Assembly: GCF_001278755.1 (NCBI RefSeq)
Contig: NZ_CP012601.1
Span: forward strand, 2,418,001-2,482,000
Origin: Bacillus sp. FJAT-22090
Lineage (GTDB): Bacteria > Bacillota > Bacilli > Bacillales_A > Planococcaceae
Reading direction: 5' to 3'
Length of the DNA stretch: 64,000 bases
The notes beneath the pieces were generated by a model. That model saw only the letters and a list, made by a program, of their open reading frames with translations, did no database searches and had not been told where the DNA came from. This document shows positions 50,882-64,000 of the stretch, one piece after another. Every line of letters starts with the position of its first letter. Position 1 is the first letter of the stretch. Both the position numbers and the translations under genes were made by a program.

Positions 50882-51154
50882 TAACAATGTTTCTCCTTCC
50901 CTATCTAAACCTTTTTATATGTATAATTCCATACGTCTCTAACTTATAATTTTATCATAGTTTTGTCATAAAAACACTTTTTTTATTGACAAATAAACCC
51001 TTACTATTTTCCTTCTTTTTGTTTTTTATTCAGTAGATGGAGGAATATAGTAGAACTTTATAACTAGTTCTATATCATTTGTGTAACGGTATTATTTTCT
51101 AGTTAACCATTTCTTTCAGATGGGCAAAAAAATATTTTAACAGAACGAGAAAAC

Positions 51155-51217
51155 AAGACCAATTTCGTTTAAACCGAGACCAATTATCCTCCATTCGAGA
51201 ACATTGCTCAAAAAAAG
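51155..51217 (-). repeat. 21-bp phased GTCTCG-type array, between spoIIID and mbl
   Basis: Plus-strand AAGACC at 51155, GAGACC at 51176, GAGAAC at 51197, each 21 bp apart; the motif reads GTCTC on the minus strand. Degenerate short copy. The remaining 50882-51252 intergenic stretch has no gene. Confidence 0.6.
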
Positions 51218-51252
51218 AGTAGCAAAAGGCAACTATTTCAAAAGAAAAAAGC

Positions 51253-51273
51253 CGTGATTTATTACAAATCACG
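51253..51273 (-). terminator. Terminator overlapping the spoIIID stop
   Basis: CGTGATTT/AAATCACG stem covering the last codons and TAA of spoIIID, followed on the minus strand by GGCTTTTTTCTTT. Confidence 0.75.
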
Positions 51274-51537
51274 ACCTTTCCCATCTTCCTTTTTTGTTTT
51301 CCATTTTCGTTTCGTTGCCTCTCCACCGCGTAAATGCCTGACCGATTTATGATACGCAAGTATTTCTTTGACTTCTTTCGCCAATTGCGGATCCACTAAA
51401 TGGAGCCTCTCCGTCAAATCCTTATGAACAGTGCTTTTAGAGTGACCGGTCGTGCTCGCGATGGCACGGACAGTTTTCTTTGTTTCAATTACCATTTCCC
51501 CTAAACGTATGCATCTATGACGTATCGTTTCGTGCAC
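51262..51537 (-). CDS. spoIIID: Sporulation transcriptional regulator SpoIIID
   Basis: 91 residues from GTG at 51537 (AAAGGAAG 6 nt upstream). Helix-turn-helix TVRAIASTTGHSKSTVHKDL and the basic C-terminal helix KSVRHLRGGEATKRKWKTKK are hallmarks. Mother-cell regulator that activates or represses sigma-E-dependent genes during sporulation. Between spoIIQ and mbl as in B. subtilis. Confidence 0.95.
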   Translation of the reverse strand: MHETIRHRCIRLGEMVIETKKTVRAIASTTGHSKSTVHKDLTERLHLVDPQLAKEVKEILAYHKSVRHLRGGEATKRKWKTKKEDGKGRDL

Positions 51538-51791
51538 TAACTCTTCCTTTCGTTAGTAAAGGAACACTTTTCATCACTTTATGCATTCGTATCGGTTTTT
51601 ATGAATTTCAAATTCGACTTAAGGTGTTACTTCTGCAAAACGCAGAAAAGACTACATCGAATTTATTCAATGTAGTCCAAACGAAATCTGTACATCCAAT
51701 GAGGCTTTAAGTCCACTGGATGCTTGGAACTCAGGCGTTACCGGAATTCCCTATTTCAGCATATTCACGCTAAAATTTAAATAAATAATGT

Positions 51792-52454
51792 TTAAAACGC
51801 TAGTAATGATTCCGGATTGACTAGGATACCCTCTTCGTTATAAACCTCAAATTGCAAGTGAACACCTGCAGTAGGGTTCCATTCATTTTCAGATGAAGTT
51901 GCAAGTGCTTGTCCTTGCTCCACAACATCTCCTACTTTTACTAGAATGCCAGTGACAGAGCGATATTTTGTTTGCATACCATTTGCATGAGATAAGACGA
52001 TTTCATCTCCTACAAAAGGATCTACATTGACTGCTTCTACTTTTCCACTCATTGCTGCAACTACTTCGAATGGTTCTCCATTCATCGACAGGGATACACC
52101 CGTATTCGCTACATAGGTTTGATTGAACACGAGTAATGATTTTTCACGTGTCGCTTCATCTGCTTCCATGTCATAATAGTGCTGTACGACTTCCATGCTA
52201 TCCAACAAAGTTTCTTTGAAAGGATATTTCATAGATTCTGCTTGTGCATTCGTTTCGATAGTTACTTTATCAGGATCCTTACTAGCATCGGTCCATTTGG
52301 ACTCCCCTGCTGTATCCGTGTCAACAAACACGTTATACCCCCAAATCATTCCTACGAATGCTACCGAAAATCCCGCATAAATTAGTGGCCAAAACCACGG
52401 TTTCTTCGGATTTTTATTCTTCTGAGAAGGCTTGTTTGATTGTTCTTCTCTCAT
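51792..52454 (-). CDS. spoIIQ: Stage II sporulation protein SpoIIQ
   Basis: 220 residues from the ATG at 52454 (GAGGTGATG 4-7 nt upstream). N-terminal membrane helix (about 22-40, PWFWPLIYAGFSVAFVGMIW), a linker, then a degenerate M23/LytM domain (about 120-210: AAMSGKVEAVNVDPFVGDEI, GVHLQFEVYNEEGILVNPES). HLQFEV replaces the HxH-type HLHFEV, and the other metal-ligand position is SHANGM, so it is probably not an active peptidase; this is normal for SpoIIQ. Forespore protein that binds SpoIIIAH across the septum. Confidence 0.9.
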   Translation of the reverse strand: MREEQSNKPSQKNKNPKKPWFWPLIYAGFSVAFVGMIWGYNVFVDTDTAGESKWTDASKDPDKVTIETNAQAESMKYPFKETLLDSMEVVQHYYDMEADEATREKSLLVFNQTYVANTGVSLSMNGEPFEVVAAMSGKVEAVNVDPFVGDEIVLSHANGMQTKYRSVTGILVKVGDVVEQGQALATSSENEWNPTAGVHLQFEVYNEEGILVNPESLLAF

Positions 52455-52464
52455 TTTCATCACC

Positions 52465-53427
52465 TCAATTGCTATTATTTGCATTTGAAGGAGATTTTAA
52501 ACACGTTGAAAAACTTTTTATTTCTGTTCCTTTATAATAGTGAAGAAGAATGTCATGTGCACCTACAGAATCGTGTGCCAGCACCTCTGCACCGTACTGG
52601 CTCATTCCTACTCCATGCCCATATCCGACCGTATCTACTATCACCTTATCATTCTTGAATGTAACTTTGAAATCCGTAGAGGGTAGTCCGAGTAATGTAC
52701 GAACTTCACGGCCTGTCCATGTTTTACCGTTTATTTGTACCGATTCTACGCGGTTAGAATCTGTCTTCGTCACTTGAAATGTTTTCACTATACTTTCAGA
52801 CCATTTTAATCCAAAAGCATTTGCCCATTCCTTCTTTGTATACTCGAATTGCTTGTTTACATTTGGCGCAAACAGCTCTTCCTCTTCACTTGGTACAGAA
52901 ACTAAATACGGAATCGCATACCCACTATAATTTTCCGCACTCTCTGTTTGTCCATTACTAGTTGAAAAGAACATAGCCGTGATCAGCTGATCCTTATAAA
53001 CAATGATTTCTCCTTCGGTAGAAGCGACGACGTTACGGAGTTTTTCCTCATATTCCTCAAAGGAAGATCCCCATTTTTTCTTTCGTTCTTCTTCGCTTGC
53101 ATACACTTGTTTTTGCACCGTTTTTTCAATAGGTGTTTCCCCATAATTCGTCTCGCGTAACACATACGTCCGAGCAGCGATAGATTGTGCTTTTAAAGCC
53201 TCTTCATGAAAGGAAATAGGCATTTCCGCAGCTACAACTCCTAAAACGTACGTTTCGAGAGGAATCTTCTGTTGTTCCCCTTTCACTTCGATTAGTATTG
53301 GACATTCAATTTCAAAATCTAGTTCCAATGCAGGTGGTGATTTTGCGTCATGCTTTTCTTTGATTAATAAGAACGGTAGTAACAGGAGGCATATGACAAT
53401 GAATAATAAGAGTATGTTTTGTTTCAT
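52465..53427 (-). CDS. spoIID: Stage II sporulation protein D
   Basis: 320 residues from the ATG at 53427; the ribosome binding site is weak, and a longer frame to 53466 adds only unconserved residues. Signal anchor MKQNILLLFIVICLLLLPFL. Lytic transglycosylase-like SpoIID domain: LETYVLGVVAAEMPISFHEE (catalytic Glu in AAEMP), ALKAQSIAARTYVLRETNYG, AMFFSTSNGQTESAENYSG, and GYGHGVGMSQYGAEVLA. Degrades septal peptidoglycan for forespore engulfment. Eleven nt upstream of spoIIQ. Confidence 0.93.
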   Translation of the reverse strand: MKQNILLLFIVICLLLLPFLLIKEKHDAKSPPALELDFEIECPILIEVKGEQQKIPLETYVLGVVAAEMPISFHEEALKAQSIAARTYVLRETNYGETPIEKTVQKQVYASEEERKKKWGSSFEEYEEKLRNVVASTEGEIIVYKDQLITAMFFSTSNGQTESAENYSGYAIPYLVSVPSEEEELFAPNVNKQFEYTKKEWANAFGLKWSESIVKTFQVTKTDSNRVESVQINGKTWTGREVRTLLGLPSTDFKVTFKNDKVIVDTVGYGHGVGMSQYGAEVLAHDSVGAHDILLHYYKGTEIKSFSTCLKSPSNANNSN

Positions 53428-53530
53428 AGAGGTACTATATGCTAGACAGAGAGGGAAAATGAACAAGCAGTTTTAATAGGGAAACTTATGAAGGAATTAT
53501 TTAACATTAAATAACGTAATGTGGCACTTC

Positions 53531-53646
53531 GAGATCAATTGTGCGTTAACCGAGACTATTTTACATAAACTCGAGACTATCTCCAAACAGAACGAGACCA
53601 ATTTGGCTATATCCGAGACCATTTCTCTAAGTAAAGAGCTAACTTA
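53531..53646 (-). repeat. 21-bp phased GTCTCG-type array with leader, 5' of the NERD gene
   Basis: Plus-strand GAGAT/GAGAC at 53531, 53552, 53573, 53594 and 53615, exactly 21 bp apart (GTCTCG on the minus strand). On the minus strand it is preceded by AAGTTAGCTCTTTACT (53630-53646), close to the AAGTTAACTCTTTACT leader of the 39.4-39.6 kb blocks. Between divergent spoIID and the NERD gene; 53647-53810 contains no gene. Confidence 0.85.
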
Positions 53647-53823
53647 ATGAGATAGAAAATAATTTTTTATTTCATGTTAAACAAGAATTTGATTTTGGAA
53701 CGATATATTATCCCAAAATTGAATTTTGGAGTCAAAAAATGCTAAAACTGACCAAAAACACATACTAAAATGGGAATTATGCACTCTATAGAAAATATGA
53801 TAATCTTAATTTGAGGTGATAAT

Positions 53824-54777
53824 TTGATAGCAAAAAAATATTCCACAACACCATACATGGAAGCATTACAATCACTAAAAAAGAGATTGAAAAAAAATCA
53901 TCCAAAGTACTTAAATATTCAAGAAGAAATACTACAGAAAACTGCTGGAGACATTGGAGAAGAAGCAGTGATGCGTTTCCTTGAACAAGTAAAGTTGCCT
54001 TACAGGTTCTATGCATTCCACAATATTTCACTACTTTCCGAATCTCTAATTCAATTAGACATTCTTATTATTTCACCCTATTACGCGCTGATTCTTGAAG
54101 TTAAAAACATAAAGGGAGAATTAACATTCACAACGAATCCATCGCAACTTGTTCGGCGACTTGAAAATGGAAAAATTAATGTATTTGATTGTCCCTCATT
54201 ACAATTAGAGGAATATGAATATCAGCTGAACCTTGTTTTCCAAAAAAATAATATTCCCCTGCCAGTCTTCGGAGCAATTGTATTTGCATACTCAACAAGC
54301 CATATCCAAGCCTCTCCATCAAAAACAACCATATTAACACGAAAACAAATCAAACCTTATCTTAGAGAAATGAATATAGAAAGACCATTCCTCTCAAATA
54401 ATGAACTTGATCTTATTAAAAACTATATTTTGAATGCACATAAGGAATTTCAGCCATTTCCATTAATTAAATACTTCTCCATTAATCCCGATTCAATCAT
54501 TCACGGAGTCGAGTGCAGTAATTGCAACTTAATTGGAATGAAAAAAGTCCAGCACAATTGGTTTTGCCCTAAATGCAAAAACTATCAAAGAAATGCACAT
54601 GAAAAAGCCTTGAAAGATTATTTTTTGATTTACAAAAACACGATGTCTAACAAAGAATGCCAGCACTTTTTAAAACTCGATAACAAACATCAAGCTACAA
54701 GAATATTAAAAAACACGATGCTAATAAAAACTGGTCAATCCAGAAATACTAAATATAGCATTAGATCTCCTAAATAA
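53824..54777 (+). CDS. NERD-domain protein with C-terminal zinc ribbon
   Basis: 317 residues from TTG at 53824 (GAGGTGAT 6 nt upstream). NERD domain (about 40-165): GDIGEEAVMRFLEQVKLPYR, the QLDILIISPYYALILEVKNI strand with the D...E-x-K layout of PD-(D/E)XK nucleases, and LEEYEYQLNLVFQK. A C-terminal zinc-ribbon-like C-x2-C...C-x2-C (CSNCNLIGMKK...WFCPKCKNYQ) follows, then a helical tail. NERD proteins are predicted nucleases or DNA-processing factors; the exact role is unknown. It is flanked on both sides by 21-bp phased arrays. Confidence 0.82.
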   Translation: MIAKKYSTTPYMEALQSLKKRLKKNHPKYLNIQEEILQKTAGDIGEEAVMRFLEQVKLPYRFYAFHNISLLSESLIQLDILIISPYYALILEVKNIKGELTFTTNPSQLVRRLENGKINVFDCPSLQLEEYEYQLNLVFQKNNIPLPVFGAIVFAYSTSHIQASPSKTTILTRKQIKPYLREMNIERPFLSNNELDLIKNYILNAHKEFQPFPLIKYFSINPDSIIHGVECSNCNLIGMKKVQHNWFCPKCKNYQRNAHEKALKDYFLIYKNTMSNKECQHFLKLDNKHQATRILKNTMLIKTGQSRNTKYSIRSPK

Positions 54778-54798
54778 AAATCCATTTTTTAGCACTTC

Positions 54799-54903
54799 GA
54801 GACAAGACAACTCAAAATCGAGACCAATTATGACCTGGTCGAGACCAATTCCACTGTAATTGCAACCAAATCCTAAGTAAGCAAGACCAAAAATATCCTT
54901 CGA
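54799..54903 (-). repeat. 21-bp phased GTCTCG-type array, 3' of the NERD gene
   Basis: Plus-strand GAGAC at 54799, 54820, 54841, then degenerate GCAACC at 54862 and AAGACC at 54883, each 21 bp apart. It ends in the same AGCACTTCGAGA as the array at 53.5 kb, so the two arrays are directly oriented around the NERD gene. Confidence 0.8.
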
Positions 54904-54908
54904 CAAAA

Positions 54909-54942
54909 AAAGCACCATGCATGTATGAATGCACAGTGCTTT
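54909..54942. terminator. Terminator of murA
   Basis: AAAGCAC/GTGCTTT outer arms with an inner TGCAT/ATGCA stem, followed on the minus strand by TTTTTTGTCG. Just after the murA stop. Confidence 0.75.
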
Positions 54943-54949
54943 ACATATA

Positions 54950-56245
54950 TTATACAAGTTGAATTGCTTTCTCTGGGCTTTCGGTACCGATTCTTTCAAT
55001 ATCCGCACCAAGTGCTGCAAGTTTTTTGTCGAAATCAACGTAGCCACGGTCTAAGTGATAAAGTTCAGTTACACGTGTAATACCTTCAGCTACAAGACCA
55101 GCGATAATAAGTGCTGCTGCTGCGCGTAAGTCCGTTGCTGCGACTTCTGCACCTTGTAAATTAGATGGTGATTCCATAATTACAGAACGTCCTTCTATTT
55201 TCATGTTGCCATTCATCCGTCGGAATTCTTCCACATGCATAAAACGGTTTTCAAATACAGTTTCCGTGATGATTCCTGTTCCATGAGCAGTCATCATCAA
55301 TGCCATCATTTGTGATTGCATATCTGTAGGGAAACCAGGATGTGGCATTGTTTTAATATCAACTGATTTTAATGGTTCAGAAGAACGTATACGTAAGCCT
55401 TGATTTTCTTCGGTTACTTCTACGCCCATTTCTTGCAGTTTAGAAATTAGTGCTGTCATATGCTCTGGTACAGCATTTTCGATTAGCACATCGCCTTTTG
55501 TAATTGCAGCTGCAACCATGAATGTTCCTGCTTCAATACGATCTGGGATGATATGGTGCTCTGTTCCGTGTAATTCAGATACACCTTCAATACGAATTGT
55601 ATCCGTACCGGCACCTTTGACGCTTCCGCCCATTTCGTTGATGAAGTTAGCTAAATCGACAATTTCCGGCTCTTTAGCAGCATTTTCGATAATCGTGATG
55701 CCTTCAGCAAGCGCTGCAGCAGTCATAATATTTTCTGTTGCTCCTACGCTTGGTACGTCTAAATAGATTTTAGCACCTTGTAAGCGTCCATTTGTTTTTG
55801 CTTCTACAAAGCCATGTCCGAACGAAATTTCTGCGCCCATCGCTTCAAAGCCTTTTAAATGCTGATCAATAGGGCGTGAGCCTATTGCACAACCGCCTGG
55901 AAGAGCAACACGAGCAAAACCATTGCGCGCTAAAATTGGACCCATTACAAGTATAGATGCACGCATTTTACGCACATACTCAAATTGTGCTTCACTTGAA
56001 AGTCTCTCTTGAGAATCAATTATTACTTGATTTAGTTCTGGATTGTATATAACTTTTGTATTTAAACTTTTTAACACTTCATTAATTGTCAAAACGTCTG
56101 CTAGTGTAGGTACATCTTTGATTACATTTTGTCCTTTGGTGGCAAGTAAAGCAGCAGCAAGAACTGGTAGAACAGCATTTTTCGCGCCTTCCACTCTTAC
56201 ATTTCCTTTTAAAGTTTGACCGCCCTTAACAACGATTTTATCCAC
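54950..56245 (-). CDS. murA: UDP-N-acetylglucosamine 1-carboxyvinyltransferase
   Basis: 431 residues. First committed step of peptidoglycan synthesis: transfers enolpyruvate to UDP-GlcNAc. Lys22-Asn23 in [10 protein letters not shown]; Cys119 in [15 protein letters not shown], the residue attacked by fosfomycin; C-terminal [15 protein letters not shown]. The start has GGGAAAG upstream. It lies between ywzB and the spoIID region, the murAA position in B. subtilis. The 333-bp gap to ywzB contains no clear gene, only a ATGCTCAT/ATGAGCAT inverted repeat at 56525-56563. Confidence 0.95.
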   Translation of the reverse strand: MDKIVVKGGQTLKGNVRVEGAKNAVLPVLAAALLATKGQNVIKDVPTLADVLTINEVLKSLNTKVIYNPELNQVIIDSQERLSSEAQFEYVRKMRASILVMGPILARNGFARVALPGGCAIGSRPIDQHLKGFEAMGAEISFGHGFVEAKTNGRLQGAKIYLDVPSVGATENIMTAAALAEGITIIENAAKEPEIVDLANFINEMGGSVKGAGTDTIRIEGVSELHGTEHHIIPDRIEAGTFMVAAAITKGDVLIENAVPEHMTALISKLQEMGVEVTEENQGLRIRSSEPLKSVDIKTMPHPGFPTDMQSQMMALMMTAHGTGIITETVFENRFMHVEEFRRMNGNMKIEGRSVIMESPSNLQGAEVAATDLRAAAALIIAGLVAEGITRVTELYHLDRGYVDFDKKLAALGADIERIGTESPEKAIQLV

Positions 56246-56578
56246 TTCTTTCCCTCCGCGTTCTTATCCTCATTTGCTCATATATAATCGAAAATATGTA
56301 TGATGTCATTATTAGGAATTACAAAACAATATACATCATACAACGAATTTCGAGTATATACAAGCATCAAAAACACTATTTTCTACTGCTAATTTAGTTC
56401 ATTTTCATTGCTATAGTATACGTTATACCCAGTCTTTTCGTGTAGATAATCTTAAATTACCCCAGTACGTTTCACATAAAACCTAATCGACAAAATATTT
56501 CCCAGGAAATAAGAGGAGATTCTACATGCTCATACAAACTACTCCATTATTTGCATGAGCATAAAGAATCTTTTTCCA

Positions 56579-56821
56579 TTAATTAAATAGAAATGGCAAT
56601 TGATTTGACCAATTCGTTAGATTTAAGAAAAAATTAGCAACAGTTGAACCGATCATTATACTTATTAAAATAAATAACAGCTGAGCCTGAAAAACTTTAT
56701 TTTTTTTAATTACCTTTTCAATCATAATTGCTTGAAGTGCATAAAATGATATACCGATAAAAAATATATTTGCTAAGATAGCAATGATTGCCTGTTGGCC
56801 ATTTAATAAAAACATTTCCAT
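56579..56821 (-). CDS. ywzB: DUF1146 small membrane protein YwzB
   Basis: 80 residues with two membrane helices (about 8-30, 45-64). AIIAILANIFFIGISFYALQ and AQLLFILISIMIGSTVANFF are the DUF1146 pattern. Function unknown; regularly found between the ATP synthase operon and murA. GGAGGATG precedes the ATG. Confidence 0.8.
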   Translation of the reverse strand: MEMFLLNGQQAIIAILANIFFIGISFYALQAIMIEKVIKKNKVFQAQLLFILISIMIGSTVANFFLNLTNWSNQLPFLFN

Positions 56822-56869
56822 CCTCCTACATTTAAACTAGATTAGTAGCAAAGTAGCCCTATAAGAAAA

Positions 56870-56897
56870 AAACGGACAGAACTAGTTCTGCCCGTTT
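56870..56897 (-). terminator. Terminator of the ATP synthase operon
   Basis: AAACGGACAGAA/TTCTGCCCGTTT-type stem with one mismatch, followed on the minus strand by TTTTTTCTT. A second, longer imperfect hairpin (GATAAATAA/TTATTTATC) lies between it and the atpC stop at about 56925-56985. Confidence 0.8.
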
Positions 56898-56991
56898 GTT
56901 AAATCAGTTAAAATCAAAATTGCCTGCACGATAAATAAAATCCGTGACATTCACCGGAGGCAGTCCTTATTTATCACAGGAATAATAAGGT

Positions 56992-57417
<426 letters not shown>

Positions 57418-57420
57418 TTA

Positions 57421-58866
<1,446 letters not shown>

Positions 58867-58870
58867 TTAC

Positions 58871-59746
<876 letters not shown>

Positions 59747-59775
59747 TTATTGTTTTTTTCACATCGACAAAGATA

Positions 59776-61296
<1,521 letters not shown>

Positions 61297-61311
61297 TCAA
61301 AATTCATAATA

Positions 61312-61848
61312 TTAACCGATCAAGTTACGTTTTAAGCGATCTAATTTAGTACTTAGAGTGCTATCGTAAATGCGGTTTCCGATTTGAACACGAATTCCAC
61401 CAATAATAGATGGATCTACAATGTTTTGAATACGTAAAGATTGTTTACCTACATTTTTTGCAAATACAGATGAAACGCTTGCACGTTCTTCTTCTGTTAA
61501 ATCACGAGTAGTGTATACTTTCGCTTCTGCAATACCTTGTGCTTCATTCGAAAGTGTCATAAATTCAGAAATAATGTCTGAAACTTCGCTTAATCTCTTT
61601 TTATCAATTAGCACTAAAAGTGTATTGATAACGATAGGATTTGCATTAGCAAAAACTTCACGAATCAACTCTTTTTTCTTGTCTAAGGAAAGCTTTGGAG
61701 ATGTGAATAGAGTTTTCAAATCTTTATTGCCATTCCAGACAACTTTAAGTTCACGTAAATCATTTTCTACTGATTGAAGCTCGTTTTTTTGTTGTGCTAG
61801 TTCGAATAATGCGATTGCGTAACGCTGTGCTGCAGTTGATTTACTCAA
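61312..61848 (-). CDS. atpH: ATP synthase delta subunit
   Basis: 178 residues. N-terminal helical domain [20 protein letters not shown] and C-terminal [20 protein letters not shown], which joins F1 to the peripheral stalk. The start overlaps the atpF stop by 4 nt (ATGA). Confidence 0.95.
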   Translation of the reverse strand: MSKSTAAQRYAIALFELAQQKNELQSVENDLRELKVVWNGNKDLKTLFTSPKLSLDKKKELIREVFANANPIVINTLLVLIDKKRLSEVSDIISEFMTLSNEAQGIAEAKVYTTRDLTEEERASVSSVFAKNVGKQSLRIQNIVDPSIIGGIRVQIGNRIYDSTLSTKLDRLKRNLIG

Positions 61849-62369
61849 TTAACTTCGCCTGCCTTCGCAATCGTAGCCTCGATTAGCGCACGATTATCTT
61901 CTTCCGAAACTTCTTTTTCAAGAACTTTGGACGCTGCAAGTACAGAAAGTGAAACTACTTCTTGTCGTACTGCCGCAATCGCTCTTTCTTTTTCTGTATC
62001 GATTTCACGAATAGCAGATTCTTTTAAACGCGCTGCTTCAGAACGAGCAGTTGTGATAATTTCTTCACGAGACGCTTCGCCTTGCTTTTTCGCATTTTCT
62101 ACAATCGCTAGTGCTTCCGTGCGTGCTTCTTTAAGTAAGTCACGTTGTTCTTCTAGTAATCGCTCTGATTCTTGGCGGCTAGATTCAGCTGCTTCAATTT
62201 CACTTGCGATTAATTCTTCACGTTGAGTCATAATCCCCATTAATGGACCCCAAGCTACTTTCTTTAAAAGTACAAGTAGTAAAATAAAGAAGAATAATGT
62301 AGCAAAGATATCCCAAGTGTTAAAACCACTATGGGCTTCAGCACCAAGTACAAGGTAATCAAAAGACAC
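61845..62369 (-). CDS. atpF: ATP synthase b subunit
   Basis: 174 residues. One N-terminal membrane helix (about 18-37, [20 protein letters not shown]) and a long charged coiled coil (about 38-170) that forms the peripheral stator. GGAGTGAAAC site before the ATG. Coupled to atpH by a 4-nt overlap. Confidence 0.95.
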   Translation of the reverse strand: MSFDYLVLGAEAHSGFNTWDIFATLFFFILLLVLLKKVAWGPLMGIMTQREELIASEIEAAESSRQESERLLEEQRDLLKEARTEALAIVENAKKQGEASREEIITTARSEAARLKESAIREIDTEKERAIAAVRQEVVSLSVLAASKVLEKEVSEEDNRALIEATIAKAGEVN

Positions 62370-62453
62370 GATTGTTTCACTCCTTTCAAACGCTAATAAG
62401 AGATCTTGCTTCTATAATGTATAAATGTATTTATTGTTTTCTAATTCATAAAG

Positions 62454-62480
62454 AGAATGGCGGATAAAAAACCCGCCATT
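62454..62480 (-). promoter_or_regulatory. Hairpin between atpE and atpF
   Basis: Perfect 8-bp arms AATGGCGG/CCGCCATT with a ~10-nt A-rich loop, 21 nt beyond the atpE stop. On the minus strand it is followed by CTCTTTATG rather than a long T-run, so it probably does not stop all transcription. It could reduce downstream readthrough or stabilise the upstream mRNA, helping make more c subunits than b. Inferred. Confidence 0.5.
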
Positions 62481-62500
62481 ATAGATTTTGTAAGTGGTTC

Positions 62501-62770
<270 letters not shown>

Positions 62771-62791
62771 CTAGTTTCCTAAACAGTTATA

Positions 62792-63508
<717 letters not shown>

Positions 63509-63537
63509 TCATTCACCTCTCTTTCACAATCTCATAG

Positions 63538-63906
63538 TTAATGTCTTGCATGAAACACAATTCTTTCTACTATTAGTAGAACATAGGGAATCATTAATCC
63601 GATAACTGTGCTGATCAGATGTATGTACTCTGGAAGGGCAAGGGCAATTGCAACAGCTGCAACGCCTGATGCGAAGCGAAAAGTTGTGCCGAGACCTGCT
63701 CGTCCTTTTCCATTTGTCAACACTCGATCAAATTTCTCCATTCTACGTACTAGAATCCAGAAATTATACAGACCAAATAAAGAACCTAGTGCTAAGCCCG
63801 CAAATATTGGCGAATATGGGGTAAATCCCCAACCTAGCGCACATGCTCCGAGCAAAAAAAATATGTACTTTTTCTGCTTCGTATAAATACGTTGCATTTC
63901 CTGCAT
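63538..63906 (-). CDS. atpI: ATP synthase protein I
   Basis: 122 residues with four membrane helices (about 13-30, 32-50, 74-92, 95-115). YTKQKKYIFFLLGACALGWG and SPIFAGLALGSLFGLYNFWI resemble AtpI of Bacillus, a helper for c-ring assembly. First complete gene of the operon in this window; starts 7 nt after the stop of the partial gene at the edge. Confidence 0.85.
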   Translation of the reverse strand: MQEMQRIYTKQKKYIFFLLGACALGWGFTPYSPIFAGLALGSLFGLYNFWILVRRMEKFDRVLTNGKGRAGLGTTFRFASGVAAVAIALALPEYIHLISTVIGLMIPYVLLIVERIVFHARH

Positions 63907-63913
63907 GGGTCTT

Positions 63914-64000
63914 CAGTCTCCTGAATCATATTTTCGAATGGTAGTAATAATGGCGAACACACCAACCGTAAGGCCAGCGAGTAAACATATTACTAAAAAT
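63914..64000 (-). CDS. atpZ: AtpZ/AtpI-like protein, C-terminal end only
   Basis: Frame running in from the right edge: ...FLVICLLAGLTVGVFAIITT IRKYDSGD, then TGA at 63914-63916. One membrane helix followed by a short charged tail at the start of an atp operon fits the AtpZ (ATPase gene 1) family. Only 28 residues are visible, so this is tentative. Confidence 0.5.

Noticed and set aside
56536-56568. Ten-codon frame after AAGAGGAG
   Set aside because: It lies within an inverted repeat and is too short to judge; no conservation evidence.

Overview
The window comes from a low-GC, endospore-forming, flagellated Firmicute. Sporulation genes (spoIID, spoIIQ, spoIIID), sigI-rsgI, mbl, flhO-flhP and a B. 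subtilis-like order atp operon - ywzB - murA - spoIID - spoIIQ - spoIIID - mbl - flhO - flhP - fabZ point to Bacillales. The SbsC-type S-layer paralogues, a SLAP-domain protein and the AT-rich composition suggest the Planococcaceae/Caryophanaceae (Psychrobacillus/Lysinibacillus-like), but that genus-level placement is inference.

Layout. (1) 1-5.1 kb: a left-truncated secreted subtilase, a frameshifted small gene, and a three-gene accessory cassette (EVE/PUA-like protein, unknown 183-aa protein, PD-(D/E)XK nuclease-like protein). (2) 4.9-17.3 kb: an S-layer locus with four SbsC-like paralogues, a SLAP-domain assembly protein, a broken S-layer-like 5' end, a dead subtilase fragment and a dead IS3-family orfA. 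The last paralogue (14958-17264) looks like the main S-layer gene. (3) 17.6-22.3 kb: a possible small RNA, a glutamine-type ABC transporter with a divergent XRE-cupin regulator, and two small genes. (4) 22.4-26.6 kb: arginine biosynthesis argC-argJ-argB-argD, reading leftward from a clear sigma-A promoter. (5) 26.7-29.7 kb: sigI-rsgI and a secreted charged protein; both units carry matching sigma-I-type promoters. (6) 29.8-37.6 kb: DMT exporter, yhdT-panF, a CtpA/Yip1-like/adaptor operon, a flagellin and a 34-aa membrane peptide, all interspersed with a palindromic repeat family. (7) 37.7-47.8 kb: IDEAL protein, XRE regulator, ywqB-ywqA, ssbB, ywpF, four tandem Asn/Gly-rich lipoproteins and fabZ. 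(8) 47.8-56.8 kb: flagellar rod/hook proteins, mbl, sporulation genes, a NERD protein and murA. (9) 56.9-64 kb: the ATP synthase operon (atpI-B-E-F-H-A-G-D-C), with the end of atpZ at the right edge.

The most unusual signal is a dispersed repeat, not a protein: arrays of a degenerate GTCTCG-led unit with an exact 21-bp period lie in five intergenic regions (22.2, 39.3-39.7, 51.2, 53.5 and 54.8 kb). The largest has a five-unit higher-order repeat present three times, and a conserved AAGTTA-CTCTTTACT-type leader precedes several arrays. A second family, palindromes around GGTGCCAGGCACC whose arms change in step on both sides, is confined to 26.6-37.4 kb.

The window is mostly leftward-transcribed. 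Many predicted long open frames start upstream of the real gene, so starts were chosen here by ribosome binding site and family alignment.
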